Below are positions 1-10,500 of a DNA stretch of 55,448 bases, piece by piece. The stretch's first letter is position 1. Every line of letters starts with the position of its first letter. The notes beneath the pieces are model-generated. The model was not told the origin of the DNA. It did no database searches and saw only the letters and a program-made list of their open reading frames with translations. Origin of the DNA: Bacteroidota bacterium (GTDB taxonomy: Bacteria; Bacteroidota; Bacteroidia; Flavobacteriales; Flavobacteriaceae); assembly GCA_947460615.1 (NCBI GenBank), contig CANHHG010000005.1:1-55448 (forward strand). Reading direction: 5' to 3'. The translations under genes were made by a program, and so were the position numbers.

Positions 1-366
1 GAAAATTTCGTCTTCAGTACTACTTGTTTTGTCTTTGGCATTTATATATTTTTTTCCTTCACTTGAAGAAAAACTTACTGATATTGACATTTCGCCGGCG
101 ACACTTTTAGGTTTTTCAAGTTGTTGTTCTTGTTCATAAATGCATTCCGATTTATTAAACGATAATAAATAGTTTTTTTCGGATGCTTTTTTTAATGCTT
201 CTTGAAATGCTTTTTCCATTGCAGGATCTATGTCTTTATTTACTCCTGTATCTTCAACTTTAATTTTATCATTAAAAATTGTTTTAGAAAAATAATACGC
301 TTTTCCTTGAAACTCTTGGGCGAAAGACAAAGTGGTAACCAATAATAATAAAAGAATTTTTTTCAT
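1..366 (-). CDS. GLPGLI-family envelope protein, N-terminal part (runs off left edge)
   Basis: First 122 residues of a protein cut by the window edge; the frame is open from the ATG at 366 to base 1. It starts with a Sec signal peptide (MKKILLLLLVTTLSFA, cut probably before QEFQG). By eye it aligns with the N-terminus of the next gene upstream: QEFQG against QDFQG, DIDPAMEKAF against DMTPDMQKMI, YLLSFNKSECIYEQE against FILNFSKTTSIYKEE. This makes it a tandem paralogue of the GLPGLI family, exported Bacteroidetes proteins of unknown function. The diagnostic GLPGLI motif would lie beyond the edge, so the family call rests on the paralogy. Only 22 bp separate it from the upstream stop codon, so the two are probably co-transcribed. 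Confidence 0.8.
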   Translation of the reverse strand, partial: MKKILLLLLVTTLSFAQEFQGKAYYFSKTIFNDKIKVEDTGVNKDIDPAMEKAFQEALKKASEKNYLLSFNKSECIYEQEQQLEKPKSVAGEMSISVSFSSSEGKKYINAKDKTSSTEDEIF

Positions 367-388
367 TATGTTTTTTATTTATGGAGAA

Positions 389-1309
389 TTAACGCCCCAT
401 TCTAATTTGCATCGTCCCATTTCCGCCTCTTCCTTGGTTCATTTGTCTGAACTCTTCCATTTTCTTAGTTACGGTTTCATCGTATTCTTTTTGAGAAATT
501 TCTTTTCCTTTTGAAGGTGCTTTAATTTCTGCTTTTTCTTTAGAATTCATTACAATTTTAGAACACAAGACAACCGTTTTACCATCACTTACTTCTAAAA
601 TTAAACCTGGTAATCCCCAGTAATTTTCGGGTCCTTGGCTAATTGGAATTTCAGGGGTATACCAAGCGGTTATAGTAACTTCTTTTGGTAATTCAAAGTC
701 TTCCATGAAGTTGGTTTTCTTCGTTTCACCCTCTGCTTTCTTAGTTTCGTCTTTGGCTTCTTCCTTTTTCTTTTCTTCCTTTTTTGGTCGGAAATTTCTA
801 AAATCGGTTTGACTAACAGGTCGAACGGTAGTGGCTTTAAAACAAGTATAACCGCCAATTAATTTGGTTTCGCCTTCTAATTTCCATGCATAGTTAGGTA
901 ATGAATCTTTAACTAAAAACTCTTTCCCCATAAATTCTTTATCTACAGCATAGGTTTTGTCCTTTATATTCTTAAAATTAGTTCCGCCACCGCCCATCAT
1001 TGAGCTCATCATTCTCATTCCGCCGCCCTGTCCACCTTGGCCTGGAGCCTCTAATTTTTCTTCTTCTTTATAAATGGAGGTTGTTTTTGAGAAATTCAGG
1101 ATAAATGTTTTTTCAAACATTTTTTTCATTCGATCCTCAATCATTTTTTGCATGTCGGGAGTCATGTCTTTATTCCCTTCAAAACGGGTTTTAAAATCAG
1201 AAGTACTTGTTTTTGACTCGTATACGGCCATGCCTTGGAAATCTTGCGCTTGAACATTTGCAAATGCTAAAGCACTAAATACAAATGATAGTATTGTTTT
1301 TTTTAACAT
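389..1309 (-). CDS. GLPGLI family protein
   Basis: 306-residue exported protein with a signal peptide (cut after NVQA, before QDFQG). The family's name-giving motif is literally present as WGLPGLILEVSDGKT near residues 231-245, followed by the usual short basic tail. Two low-complexity insertions stand out: a Gly/Met-rich segment around residues 90-112 (GGQGGGMRMMSSMMGGGG) and a Lys/Glu-rich segment around 176-200. The end (GRGGNGTMQIRMGR) is also Gly/Arg-rich. Known from the family: restricted to Bacteroidetes, thought to be in the periplasm or outer envelope, no assigned activity. It is followed 22 bp downstream by a paralogue. The 174 bp upstream are AT-rich and show no confident promoter box. 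Confidence 0.9.
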   Translation of the reverse strand: MLKKTILSFVFSALAFANVQAQDFQGMAVYESKTSTSDFKTRFEGNKDMTPDMQKMIEDRMKKMFEKTFILNFSKTTSIYKEEEKLEAPGQGGQGGGMRMMSSMMGGGGTNFKNIKDKTYAVDKEFMGKEFLVKDSLPNYAWKLEGETKLIGGYTCFKATTVRPVSQTDFRNFRPKKEEKKKEEAKDETKKAEGETKKTNFMEDFELPKEVTITAWYTPEIPISQGPENYWGLPGLILEVSDGKTVVLCSKIVMNSKEKAEIKAPSKGKEISQKEYDETVTKKMEEFRQMNQGRGGNGTMQIRMGR

Positions 1310-1483
1310 AATTTTGGTTTTTATATATTCTAAATTCAGATTTTTACTCTAATTAATTTATAAAAATAGACATTTTTGACGTGCAAATATGAAGAATTAC
1401 TATATTTAATGTTACAAAATTTATGTTAAAATAAAATTATTAAAACTGAAGATCTATAAACTAATATCGTAATTTAGCGTTCA

Positions 1484-2278
1484 ATGAAAACCTTTATTCA
1501 ACTACTTAGCTTGTTTATCTTAGTGATTTCCCCATGTAAAGGGCAAAGTACTTCGGCTATTTTATTGTCAACAGACTCCGTTTTAGCAAATCGGTTTTTA
1601 GCAATTGATGTTTTATCCCATCGCTATTATGAAGAAAATGGGGTTTTATACAAAAGTAATCATGAACAAATTTGGCAATACAAAAACCTTGCTTTAGGGA
1701 AAATACTTAAAATTGACACCCAAAATCCTTTAAAAATTGCTGTTTTCTTTGAAAGATTTAATGCTGTGGTTTTATTAGATAATCAGTTGAATGAAATTAA
1801 AAGAATAGCCTTCTCTGATATAAATAAAAATTCTATAATTGCCAGTGCTATTGGAATTGCCGCTCAAAATAAATTATGGTTTTACGATACTATTTCACAA
1901 AAAATAGGGCTTTTCAATTGTGTAAATGATGATTTTAAATGGATTTCAACTTCTTTTCCTGGAAATTTCAAACATTACGAATCTGATTTTAATAATTTTC
2001 AATGGATTGACACCGAATTAAACTGGTATTCTTGTAATTTATTTGGAGAAATAAATTTGATTCGACAAGTTCCTGATTTTGATAAAATCCAAATAATAAA
2101 TTCAAATATGATTGTTTATTCCAAAGGAGAACACTTGTATTTTCTAGATTTTAAATCCAATAAAACCAAAGAAGTACAAAATGTTGATAAAAGCTTTGAC
2201 TTTTTTATTTACAAAGACCAAATTTTATCTATTTTTACCGATCGACAAATTAAGAATTATAAAATACAATTACCATAA
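1484..2278 (+). CDS. Exported protein of unknown function, possibly beta-propeller-like
   Basis: 264 residues with an N-terminal signal peptide (MKTFIQLLSLFILVISPCKG, cut near GQS). I do not recognise a family. The body has repeated short hydrophobic strands separated by polar turns (KIAVFFERFNAVVLLDNQ, KLWFYDTISQKIGLFN, HLYFLDFKSNKTKEV), which looks like an incomplete WD40/NHL-type propeller; that is inference only. The TAA overlaps the ATG of the deoxynucleoside kinase by one base (TAATG), so the two are translationally coupled. A weak promoter box, TAATTTAG, lies about 6 nt before the ATG. Confidence 0.7.
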   Translation: MKTFIQLLSLFILVISPCKGQSTSAILLSTDSVLANRFLAIDVLSHRYYEENGVLYKSNHEQIWQYKNLALGKILKIDTQNPLKIAVFFERFNAVVLLDNQLNEIKRIAFSDINKNSIIASAIGIAAQNKLWFYDTISQKIGLFNCVNDDFKWISTSFPGNFKHYESDFNNFQWIDTELNWYSCNLFGEINLIRQVPDFDKIQIINSNMIVYSKGEHLYFLDFKSNKTKEVQNVDKSFDFFIYKDQILSIFTDRQIKNYKIQLP

Positions 2279-2892
2279 TGCACATAGCTATAGCAGGAAA
2301 TATAGGAGCGGGGAAAACATCATTAACTCGCTTGTTAGCAAAGCATTTCAAGTGGGAACCTCATTTTGAAGACGTAGTTGACAACCCTTATTTAGATGAT
2401 TTTTACCATCAAATGGAACGCTGGTCGTTCAATTTACAAATCTATTTCTTAAATAGTCGTTTCAGACAAGTGCTTCAAATTCGCGAAAGCGGAAAAAAAA
2501 TAATTCAAGATAGAACCATTTATGAAGATGCTCATATTTTTGCTCCCAACCTTCACGCTATGGGGTTGATGACCAATAGAGATTTTCAAAATTATAGCTC
2601 TCTTTTTGATTTAATGGAAGGTCTTGTGGCTCCTCCTGACATGCTTATTTATTTGAGAAGTTCTATTCCTAATTTGGTTGCACAAATTCACAAACGCGGC
2701 CGCGAATATGAAAATTCAATTTCTATTGAATACTTAAATCGTTTGAACGAAAGATACGAAGCTTGGGTTTCTTCCTATACCAAAGGGAAACTGGTTATTA
2801 TTGAAGTTGATACTATCGATTTTGTGAATAATCCTGAAGATTTAGGAATGATTATTAATAAAATAGATGCGGAATTAAACGGATTATTTTAG
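2278..2892 (+). CDS. Deoxynucleoside kinase (dAdo/dGuo kinase type)
   Basis: 204 residues, usual length for the bacterial deoxynucleoside kinase family that phosphorylates deoxyadenosine, deoxyguanosine or deoxycytidine for nucleotide salvage in the cytosol. Visible elements: P-loop GNIGAGKT (residues 7-14), the substrate-side motif QDRTIYED (77-84) with the conserved Asp-Arg and following acidic pair, and the lid segment KRGREYE. Its start codon overlaps the preceding stop by one base. Substrate preference cannot be read from the sequence. Confidence 0.92.
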   Translation: MHIAIAGNIGAGKTSLTRLLAKHFKWEPHFEDVVDNPYLDDFYHQMERWSFNLQIYFLNSRFRQVLQIRESGKKIIQDRTIYEDAHIFAPNLHAMGLMTNRDFQNYSSLFDLMEGLVAPPDMLIYLRSSIPNLVAQIHKRGREYENSISIEYLNRLNERYEAWVSSYTKGKLVIIEVDTIDFVNNPEDLGMIINKIDAELNGLF

Positions 2893-2893
2893 T

Positions 2894-3256
2894 CTAATAA
2901 TTATTTCTAAACCACACTTTCATCCATTCTCTTTTTAAAATCAAAAAAGAAACTTGTTCGGATAAAATAACTAAATCAGATCCGTCTAATTTTTTTATTT
3001 GATCTTCGGGGACATCAATTATATATAGTAAATTGAGATATTCTGCGAATTTATACTGAATTAATCGATAGATTTTTTCGTGTAATTCCCCTTTTAATTC
3101 TTCCGCTGAAATTGACATTGGAAAATCAATTGGTTCATTTGCCAAATTGAAATCTTTGTTGATTTGCTCAATTAATTTGGAATATAAATTGTCGTTTGAA
3201 GCTTCACTCAGTAATAAATCGGAATTTATGGGTGCGATAAATGTTTTAGAACTCAT
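2894..3256 (-). CDS. Conserved small cytosolic protein, function unknown
   Basis: 120-residue protein with no signal peptide or membrane segment. It is mostly helical in appearance, with a hydrophobic core segment (AEYLNLLYIIDVPEDQI) and a C-terminus rich in Trp/Phe (REWMKVWFRNNY). It starts 5 bp after the polyprenyl synthase stop codon and is clearly in the same operon. No motif I recognise; any link to isoprenoid synthesis is from position only. It ends 1 bp from the convergent kinase stop. Confidence 0.75.
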   Translation of the reverse strand: MSSKTFIAPINSDLLLSEASNDNLYSKLIEQINKDFNLANEPIDFPMSISAEELKGELHEKIYRLIQYKFAEYLNLLYIIDVPEDQIKKLDGSDLVILSEQVSFLILKREWMKVWFRNNY

Positions 3257-3261
3257 TAAAA

Positions 3262-4236
3262 TTAAACTTTTCGTCCCATTAAATTTTCACCAAAAGTTCT
3301 AAGCATTTCTTTTTTATCATTGTCAATGCTAATATTCTGTAAAGTATCGAAAGCCTTAAAAGTAAAGTCCTGAATCGCATTTTTAGTTTCTTGAGCGGCA
3401 CCAGATGCAACGAATATTTCTTTAACCGCAGCAATTTTATCGGAACTATCATTAGGGTGAATAGAAAATAAATGGACTAATTTCTCCGCTTGATCATTGT
3501 TAGCAAATTCAAGTGCTTTCAAATAGAGATAGGTTTTTTTGTTTTCAATAATATCGCCACCTACTTGTTTTCCAAAAGTTTCTGGATTTCCAAAGGCGTC
3601 TAAATAATCATCTTGTAATTGAAAGGCGAGTCCTAAATTCAAACCGAAATCATAAATTAAATTGGCATTTTCTTCAGAAGTTTCAGCAATTATAGCACCC
3701 ATTTTCATAGCGGCAGCAACCAAAACAGCCGTTTTATATTGAATCATTTTAAGGTATTCTGGAATTGAAACGTCGGTACGAGTTTCAAAATCCACATCCC
3801 ATTGTTGCCCTTCGCAAACTTCCAACGCAGTTTTGCTAAAAAGTTTTGCTAATTCCCTGAAGATGGCTGGATCGTATTTTTCAAAATATTGATAGGCTAA
3901 AATTAACATAGCATCTCCAGAGAGAATTCCAGTATTGATATCCCACTTTTCATGAACGGTAACATTTCCTCTTCGTAACGGGGCATCATCCATAATGTCA
4001 TCATGTATGAGAGAAAAATTGTGGAAAACCTCAACAGCAAGAGCAGCTGGTAATGCTTTTTTATAATCGGCATCAAAAACCTCAGCACTCATTAACGTTA
4101 AAACCGGGCGCATTCTTTTTCCACCTAATCCTAAAATATAATGAATAGGCTCATAAAGATTTTTGGGTTCTTTAGTCTCGTACTGAGATTCTAAATAGTT
4201 CGCAATAAATTCTTGATACTGATTTATAGAATGCAT
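3262..4236 (-). CDS. Polyprenyl diphosphate synthase (trans-isoprenyl synthase)
   Basis: 324 residues, all-helical trans-prenyltransferase that condenses isopentenyl diphosphate onto allylic diphosphates. Both aspartate-rich motifs are intact: the first as DDIMDD (residues 79-84, followed by RRG at 88-90) and the second as QDDYLD (208-213). GGKRMRP (38-44) is the conserved diphosphate-binding region. Product length cannot be fixed from motifs alone; in Flavobacteria such a gene usually makes the menaquinone side chain or a C15-C20 precursor. It shares a 5-bp-spaced operon with the 120-residue protein. dxs, the first enzyme of the same pathway, is also in this window (51.7-53.5 kb) but not adjacent. 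Confidence 0.93.
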   Translation of the reverse strand: MHSINQYQEFIANYLESQYETKEPKNLYEPIHYILGLGGKRMRPVLTLMSAEVFDADYKKALPAALAVEVFHNFSLIHDDIMDDAPLRRGNVTVHEKWDINTGILSGDAMLILAYQYFEKYDPAIFRELAKLFSKTALEVCEGQQWDVDFETRTDVSIPEYLKMIQYKTAVLVAAAMKMGAIIAETSEENANLIYDFGLNLGLAFQLQDDYLDAFGNPETFGKQVGGDIIENKKTYLYLKALEFANNDQAEKLVHLFSIHPNDSSDKIAAVKEIFVASGAAQETKNAIQDFTFKAFDTLQNISIDNDKKEMLRTFGENLMGRKV

Positions 4237-4371
4237 GCTTCTTGATTTGTTATTGTTTTTAAAAATAGAATTGGCAGTGATTGTACTATTTGAGCCTTAC
4301 AAAGAAACTCAAAAAAGTTTGAACTATAAACTTTCTTAAATGTTAAATAATTGTAAATGCTTGGAAACTGT

Positions 4372-4402
4372 TTTGGTATTCAAAGTTTCCGTCGTAAGTT
4401 TG
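4372..4402 (+). promoter_or_regulatory. Flavobacterial promoter of the efflux operon
   Basis: -33 box TTTG at 4372-4375, 19-bp spacer, -7 box TAAGTTTG at 4395-4402, a full match to the Bacteroidetes consensus TTTG-N19-TAnnTTTG. The start should fall near 4408, leaving a leader of about 23 nt before the ATG at 4431. No clear palindrome for the TetR product was seen inside it. Confidence 0.75.
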
Positions 4403-4430
4403 CGCCAAATTAAAAAATTTCCCCTATCAA

Positions 4431-5030
4431 ATGAGAGAGAAAATTATGTCTAAAGCCAGTGATTTGTTCATGAAACTAGGTTTCAAGAGCGTTACTATGG
4501 ATGATATAGCGGGAGAAATGTGCATTTCTAAAAAAACCATTTACAAGTTTTTTAGCAACAAAGAAATTCTGATTGAGGAAATTACCGATATGATTCACTC
4601 AGAAATTCACGAGATTGTAGGTCAAATTATTGCGCTGAATTACAATGCAATTGAGGAGAACTATCAAATTAGAAAGATGTTCAAGGAAATGTTTAAATCA
4701 GCAGATACTTCCCCAGTTTATCAACTAAAAAAACATTACCCTTCCATTTTTGAAAAAGTAATGGCAAAAGAAAGGAATGAATGCAACACTTTATTCAAAA
4801 ATAACATTGAAAAGGGAATAGCCCAAGGCCTTTACAGAAATGAAATTCCAGTGGAAACTTTTGTCAAATTTTACTATAATTTGCTTTTCAGCATTAAAGA
4901 GCAAACCGTTTCAGAGAAAGAAGGCCAAAAATTAGAATTACAAATATTAGAATACCACACCAGAGCAATTGCTACAGCAGCAGGAATTGCAGAATTAGAA
5001 AAACAATTATTGAACATCGAAAAACAATGA
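4431..5030 (+). CDS. TetR/AcrR family transcriptional regulator
   Basis: 199 residues. The N-terminal helix-turn-helix is typical of the family: FKSVTMDDIAGEMCISKKTIYKFFSNKE at about residues 18-45 (helices split by GEMCIS). The C-terminal ligand/dimer domain is not conserved enough to name an inducer. First gene of an operon with TolC, membrane-fusion and RND genes, overlapping tolC by 4 bp (ATGA). It is likely a local repressor that responds to an efflux substrate, although being first in the operon means it also regulates itself. Confidence 0.93.
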   Translation: MREKIMSKASDLFMKLGFKSVTMDDIAGEMCISKKTIYKFFSNKEILIEEITDMIHSEIHEIVGQIIALNYNAIEENYQIRKMFKEMFKSADTSPVYQLKKHYPSIFEKVMAKERNECNTLFKNNIEKGIAQGLYRNEIPVETFVKFYYNLLFSIKEQTVSEKEGQKLELQILEYHTRAIATAAGIAELEKQLLNIEKQ

Positions 5031-6367
5031 AAAAATTAATTTTTATTAGTGTATTGTCTTTAGCCTTCATTGCAAATGCGCAAGAAAAACCAAAAAGCAA
5101 CTCGTTTAGTTTAGACGAAGCAATTAATTATGCATTAAGCAATAATTATGAAGCCATTAATTCTCAAAGAGATATTGCTTCTGCAAAAAGTAAAAAATGG
5201 GAAACAACAGCCATGGGGCTTCCTCAAATTAATGCTAGTTTAGACTATCAAAATAACTTTGAATTACAAAAATCACTTATTCCAGCACAATTCTTTGGAG
5301 GAAATCCTGGTGAATTTGCCGAAGTCGCTTTTGGGACAAAACACAACATGAATGCCAGAACCACTTTAAGTCAGTTACTTTTTGATGGCTCCTACATAGT
5401 AGCGTTGCAAGCGTCCAAAACGTATTTAAAATTTTACCAAAATTCGAAAGAAAAAACGGACCTGGAGGTTAAAGAAATGGTAATCAACGCCTATGGTAAT
5501 GTTTTATTAGCCGAAGAAAGTATTTTGATATTAGAAAAAAATAAAGCAATACTGGAGAAAACATTGTTTGACACCAAGGAAACTTTTAAAAATGGTTTAA
5601 TTGAAGAAGAGAATGTAGAACAACTTCAAATTACACTTTCAACAGTTAATAGTAATTTAAACAATGTAAAAAGACTTAGAGAAATAGCTTTAAACATGTT
5701 GAAAATTTCTTTAGGATTAAATATTGACGATGAGTTAAAACTAAAAGACAAATTGGATAATCTTGCGATAAAGAATTTGGATGCGGCTTTTTCTCAGGTT
5801 GAATTTACTCCTTCCCAAAACATCTATTACCAAATGGCATTAAATTTTCAAGAGCAACGTAATTTGGAATTAAAATTACAAAAAACGAAGGCTTTACCGT
5901 CTTTGGCAGCAGTTGTAAATGTAGGTTATAATGCATTTGGAAACCAATTTCAATTTTTTACCAGCAATCAAAAATGGTTGAATTATTCGAATATGGGAAT
6001 TAGTTTGAATGTGCCAATATTCAGCAGTTTTGCGAGAAATGCTAGAACGCAACAAGCGAAAATAGCCTATGAAAAAGCAACAACACAGCTTACAGAAACA
6101 GAACAAAAATTAAAATTACAATATGCAAATGCGAAAAGCGAATATGAATTTAGCATCGAAGCATTTGCAACAGCAAAAACCAATTTGAATTTAGCGGAGC
6201 GGATTGAGAAAAAGCAAGGAATCAAATTTAAAGAAGGGTTGTCCTCCAGTTTCGATTTTAGCGAAGCCCAGCGTCAATTGTATGCAGCGCAACAAAATTA
6301 CCTTCAATCGATGGTGAATGTTATCAATAAAAAAGCAAGTTTAGAAAAAGTAATTAATAAAAAATAA
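5027..6367 (+). CDS. TolC family outer membrane efflux protein
   Basis: 446 residues with a signal peptide (cut after ANA, before QEKPKSN). It has the internal duplication of outer membrane efflux proteins: each half has long heptad-rich helices (LVEEENVEQLQITLSTVN type and QQAKIAYEKATTQLTETEQKL) and short beta segments. It forms the trimeric outer-membrane channel of the tripartite pump whose adaptor and permease follow. It starts within the tetR stop region (4-bp overlap) and is 19 bp upstream of the adaptor gene. Confidence 0.93.
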   Translation: MKKLIFISVLSLAFIANAQEKPKSNSFSLDEAINYALSNNYEAINSQRDIASAKSKKWETTAMGLPQINASLDYQNNFELQKSLIPAQFFGGNPGEFAEVAFGTKHNMNARTTLSQLLFDGSYIVALQASKTYLKFYQNSKEKTDLEVKEMVINAYGNVLLAEESILILEKNKAILEKTLFDTKETFKNGLIEEENVEQLQITLSTVNSNLNNVKRLREIALNMLKISLGLNIDDELKLKDKLDNLAIKNLDAAFSQVEFTPSQNIYYQMALNFQEQRNLELKLQKTKALPSLAAVVNVGYNAFGNQFQFFTSNQKWLNYSNMGISLNVPIFSSFARNARTQQAKIAYEKATTQLTETEQKLKLQYANAKSEYEFSIEAFATAKTNLNLAERIEKKQGIKFKEGLSSSFDFSEAQRQLYAAQQNYLQSMVNVINKKASLEKVINKK

Positions 6368-6386
6368 TCAAGAAAAAACCTTAAAA

Positions 6387-7526
6387 ATGAAAAAAATAAT
6401 TTTAATCGCAACCATTTCCGCACTACTATTCTCTTGTGGAAAGAAAGAAGAAAACGCCAATATTGATTCTTTAATTGCTTCAAAAAACTTGGTTTCTATT
6501 AAAGCAAAAAGAGCCGAATTACAAACACAATTAACACAACTAGACAATGCCATTGCGGAATTGGATGTTAAAAAAACGGATGAGGCTTTAGTTACTTTGG
6601 AAACTGTAAAAGATACTGTTTTTAGTCACTATTTGGAAGTTCAAGGAAATGTGAACACCAAAGAAAACTTAATTATTTACCCGCAATTTGCAGGAATTTT
6701 AAATACGGTTAATGTAATTGCAGGACAAAAAGTGAGTAAAGGTCAGGTTTTAGGAACTATTGACGATGGTGGATTAAGCCAGCAATTGGCTCAATTAGAA
6801 AACCAACTGGCGCTAGCAAAAACAACATTCGAAAGACAAAAGCGTTTATGGGATCAAAAAATTGGTTCTGAAATCCAATATTTACAAGCACAAACCAATA
6901 TGGTAAGCCAACAAAAAAGGGTTTCTCAAATGAAAGCTCAATTGGCAAAAACTAGAGTTATTGCTCCATTTAATGGGGTTATTGATGAGTTAATTGCGGA
7001 AAGAGGACAAGTGGTTGGACCTGGTCAAGGATTGATGAGAATTGTAAATTTAAATAACATGTTCGTTTCAACAACGGTTCCTGAAAGTTACATTGGAAAA
7101 TTAAAAGTGGGAACTGAAGTAAGCGTTTATTTGGCTTCTTTAGGGAAATCGTTTAATGGTAAAATACGCCAAGTAGGGAATAACATCAACCCAAACAATA
7201 GAAGTTTTGGAATAGAAGTTTCAGTGCCAAATACAGATAATTTATTGCGACCAAACCAAGTAGCAAAACTTAAAATTACAGATTATACTAGTTCAAAAGC
7301 AGTGGTAGTTCCTTCGAATGTGATTCAAGAAGATGCTGAGGGAAATCAGTTTGTATTTGAAATAACTGCAATAAAAGATAAAACTGGAATTGCTAAAAAG
7401 GTAATTGTAAAAGTGGGAAAAACGTCTGATAATTTCACAGAAATTTTAAGCGGTTTAGAGCCAAAAACAATGGTTGTTGGCGACGGTGTAAAAACAGTAT
7501 CTGAAGGAATGAAACTTAATTTTTAA
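6387..7526 (+). CDS. RND efflux periplasmic adaptor (membrane fusion protein), lipoprotein
   Basis: 379 residues. Lipoprotein signal with lipobox LFSC (Cys17), so anchored to the periplasmic membrane face. A short coiled coil at about residues 35-62 is followed by the lipoyl/barrel-sandwich half (GVLNTVNVIAGQKVSKGQ type motif around 95-115), a helical hairpin (LENQLALAKTTFERQKRLWDQ), the second lipoyl half (RVIAPFNGVIDELIAERGQ) and the beta-barrel and membrane-proximal domains. It links the TolC channel to the RND permease encoded 4 bp downstream. Confidence 0.93.
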   Translation: MKKIILIATISALLFSCGKKEENANIDSLIASKNLVSIKAKRAELQTQLTQLDNAIAELDVKKTDEALVTLETVKDTVFSHYLEVQGNVNTKENLIIYPQFAGILNTVNVIAGQKVSKGQVLGTIDDGGLSQQLAQLENQLALAKTTFERQKRLWDQKIGSEIQYLQAQTNMVSQQKRVSQMKAQLAKTRVIAPFNGVIDELIAERGQVVGPGQGLMRIVNLNNMFVSTTVPESYIGKLKVGTEVSVYLASLGKSFNGKIRQVGNNINPNNRSFGIEVSVPNTDNLLRPNQVAKLKITDYTSSKAVVVPSNVIQEDAEGNQFVFEITAIKDKTGIAKKVIVKVGKTSDNFTEILSGLEPKTMVVGDGVKTVSEGMKLNF

Positions 7527-7530
7527 TAAA

Positions 7531-10500
7531 ATGAGTCATCAAAAAAAAGAATTTAGCATTTCAAGTTGTGCGGTAGACAATCGAATTACGGTTTACATTT
7601 TAACTTTTATTATAATAGTTATGGGGACGATGGCCTATATCAATATGCCTCGTGAAAATTTCCCTGAAATTTTAGAAAACAAAATTTACGTTTCCTCTGT
7701 ATTTCCAGGAAACTCTTCTGAAGACGTTGAGAAATTGGTAATCAAACCGCTGGAAGATCAGTTTAAAAATATTTCTGGCGTTACCAAGGTAACCTCAAGT
7801 TCGTTTCAAGATTACGGAATAGTAGTGGTTGAATTTGAACAAAACATCACTATTGAAGAAGCTAAAATCCGAATTAAAGATAAAACCGATATGGCGAAAG
7901 CCGATACCGATTGGCCAAATCTTGATAATGGAAGTAAGGTAGAACCAAGCATTTTTAATATTAATATTTCGGAAGAAGTGCCGATATTAAATATTAATTT
8001 GAAAGGGAATTATACCACGCAACAACTTAAAAAATACGGAGAATACCTTAAAGACGAGATTGAAAATGTCCCTGAAGTAAAAAAAGTAGACATTCTAGGT
8101 GTGGATGACAAAGAAGTTGAAATTGCGATTGATGTGTTCAAAATGAACGCCGCAAAAGTAAGTTTCGACGACATTCAAAATGCAGTGAAATATGAAAATA
8201 TGACACTGTCAGGTGGAAATTTAATTTCACAAGGATCGCGAAATAACATTCGAATTGTGGGTGAAATCAAAAATCCCAAAGATCTTGAAAACGTAGTGGT
8301 GAAATCTTTTGGTGGAACCGTTTACCTAAAAGACATTGCGGTTATTAATTTCAAAGAAAAAGAAAAAACAACTTACGCTCGTGAAAGCGGTCAAGAAGTG
8401 GTGATGCTTAATGTGAAAAAGCGCTCCGGTCAAAATATGATTTCCGCTTTGGACCAGGTGAAAGAAATTGTGGCAAAAGCGCAAGAAAATGCCTTGCCAA
8501 AAAATTTGAGTGTCAAAATGACCAACGACCAATCTAGCAAGGTGGAGCACCAAGTAAGCGAGCTTTCAAACCACATTATTTTTGGAATTATCCTTGTAAT
8601 GATTGTGTTAATGTTCACGATGGGATTGAGAAATTCCCTTTTCGTTGGAGCCGCTATTCCACTTTCCATGTTGATGGCATTTGCTATTTTATCCGCTTTT
8701 GGATACACTTTGAACACCATGGTTTTATTTGGATTGGTAATGGGATTAGGTCTACTAGTGGACGATGGAATTGTGGTAGTAGACAACGTTTTTGCCAACA
8801 TGAAAAAAGGTTTAGGGCGAATTGAAGCTTCTAAAATTGGTATTGGCGAAATCGCATGGCCAGTTATATCATCAACGGCAACCACTTTAGCGGCCTTTAT
8901 TCCATTGGCATTATGGCCTGGAACGGTTGGTAAATTCATGGTTTATTTCCCGATTACTTTATCTTGTGTATTAGGCGCTTCGTTATTTGTAGCGATGGTA
9001 ATTAATGCAGCTATGACAGGTGGTTTTATGGATATTGAAGATAGAAATATCTCTAAAAAAGCGTTAAAAAAATACACAACTATTTTTATCGTTTCAGGAT
9101 TGTTATTTGTAATCCCAGGGAATATTTCCGATACCGTGTGGATGAAAGCCATAGGTCATTTAATCATTATAGCTTTGGTTTTAATGTGGGCTTATCATTT
9201 GTATATTTTCAAATGGACTCAAGATTTCCAACACAGTTTCTTCCCAGGATTAGAGAAAAAATACCAAGTTTTCCTTGGTAAAATACTAACTGGAAAAAAA
9301 TCATTAATTGCCTTAGTTGGGATTATTGCTATGTTAATTTTCTCAGTGATATTGTTAGGCGTGTTCCCTAGAAATGTTTTATTTTTCCCAAAAAACATTC
9401 CAAATCAGGCGATCGTTTATATTGAATATCCCCAAGGAACAGAAATTGAAAAAACCAATAAAGCCAATTTGTTTGTTGAAAAACAAGTGATTGCCATTTT
9501 ATCAAAATACGTTGAAAATGACGAAAATTATTTGGCAGAAAGCATCGTTTCACAAGTTGGAAAAGGTGCTGGAAATCCAAATGTAGATTCTGGAAACCAA
9601 TCAGAAACGCCTTATAAAGGAAAAGTAACGGTGAATTTCACAGAATATAAATTCAGAAAAGACGTAAATACAAGCGACATTTTAGAAGAAATTCGTTCGA
9701 AAGTAAAAGCAATTGCTGGAGCAAAAATTATCGTAGAGAAAGATTCCAATGGACCGCCTTCTGGATACCCAATCAGTTTGCAATTATCGGGAACTAACTA
9801 CGATGAAATGTTGGTTGAAGCCAATAAAGTTATTGCATTCATCAATTCGAAAAACATCGAAGGAATTGAGAAATTAAATATCGATGTGAATAAAGAAAGT
9901 CCAGAAATGGAAGTAAACGTGGATCGGGTAAGCATCGGTAGTTTAGGTGCAACCACGGGACAAGTAGGATTTACAATGCGTAGAGCTATTTACGGACAAG
10001 AAATTTCTACTTATAAAGAAGGTAAAGACGATTACAATATCGTGATGCGTTTACAAGAAGACCAACGTAAAAACGAAAGTGTATTGTTCAATCAGCCGGT
10101 GACTTTTAGAAATCAAAACAACGGGCAAATTATCCAAGTTCCAATTTCAGCTTTGGCAACAACCGAGAAAAAATTCACGTTCAACCAAATAAAACGTAAG
10201 AATTCAAAACGAATCATGACGATTTATTCCAATGTTATTACTGGAGCCAATGGAGACGGAATCACAAAACAAATTGAAGCACAACTAAAAGCGGCCAATT
10301 ATAAAATGGCAGGCGACATTACCTATTCTTTCTCTGGAGAACAAGAACAACAGAAAAAAGATTCAGGTTTCTTATTTGGCGCTTTGCTTTTAGCATTAGC
10401 AAGTATCACGATTATCATTGTGTTGCAGTTTAATTCTATTTCGAAAACGGCAATTATAATGTTCACCGTATTACTAAGCTTCAGTGGGGTTTTCTACGGA

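Noticed and set aside
670..858. Lys/Arg-rich open frame within the GLPGLI gene
   Set aside because: Out-of-frame reading of the Lys/Glu-rich coding segment; no start signal or independent support.
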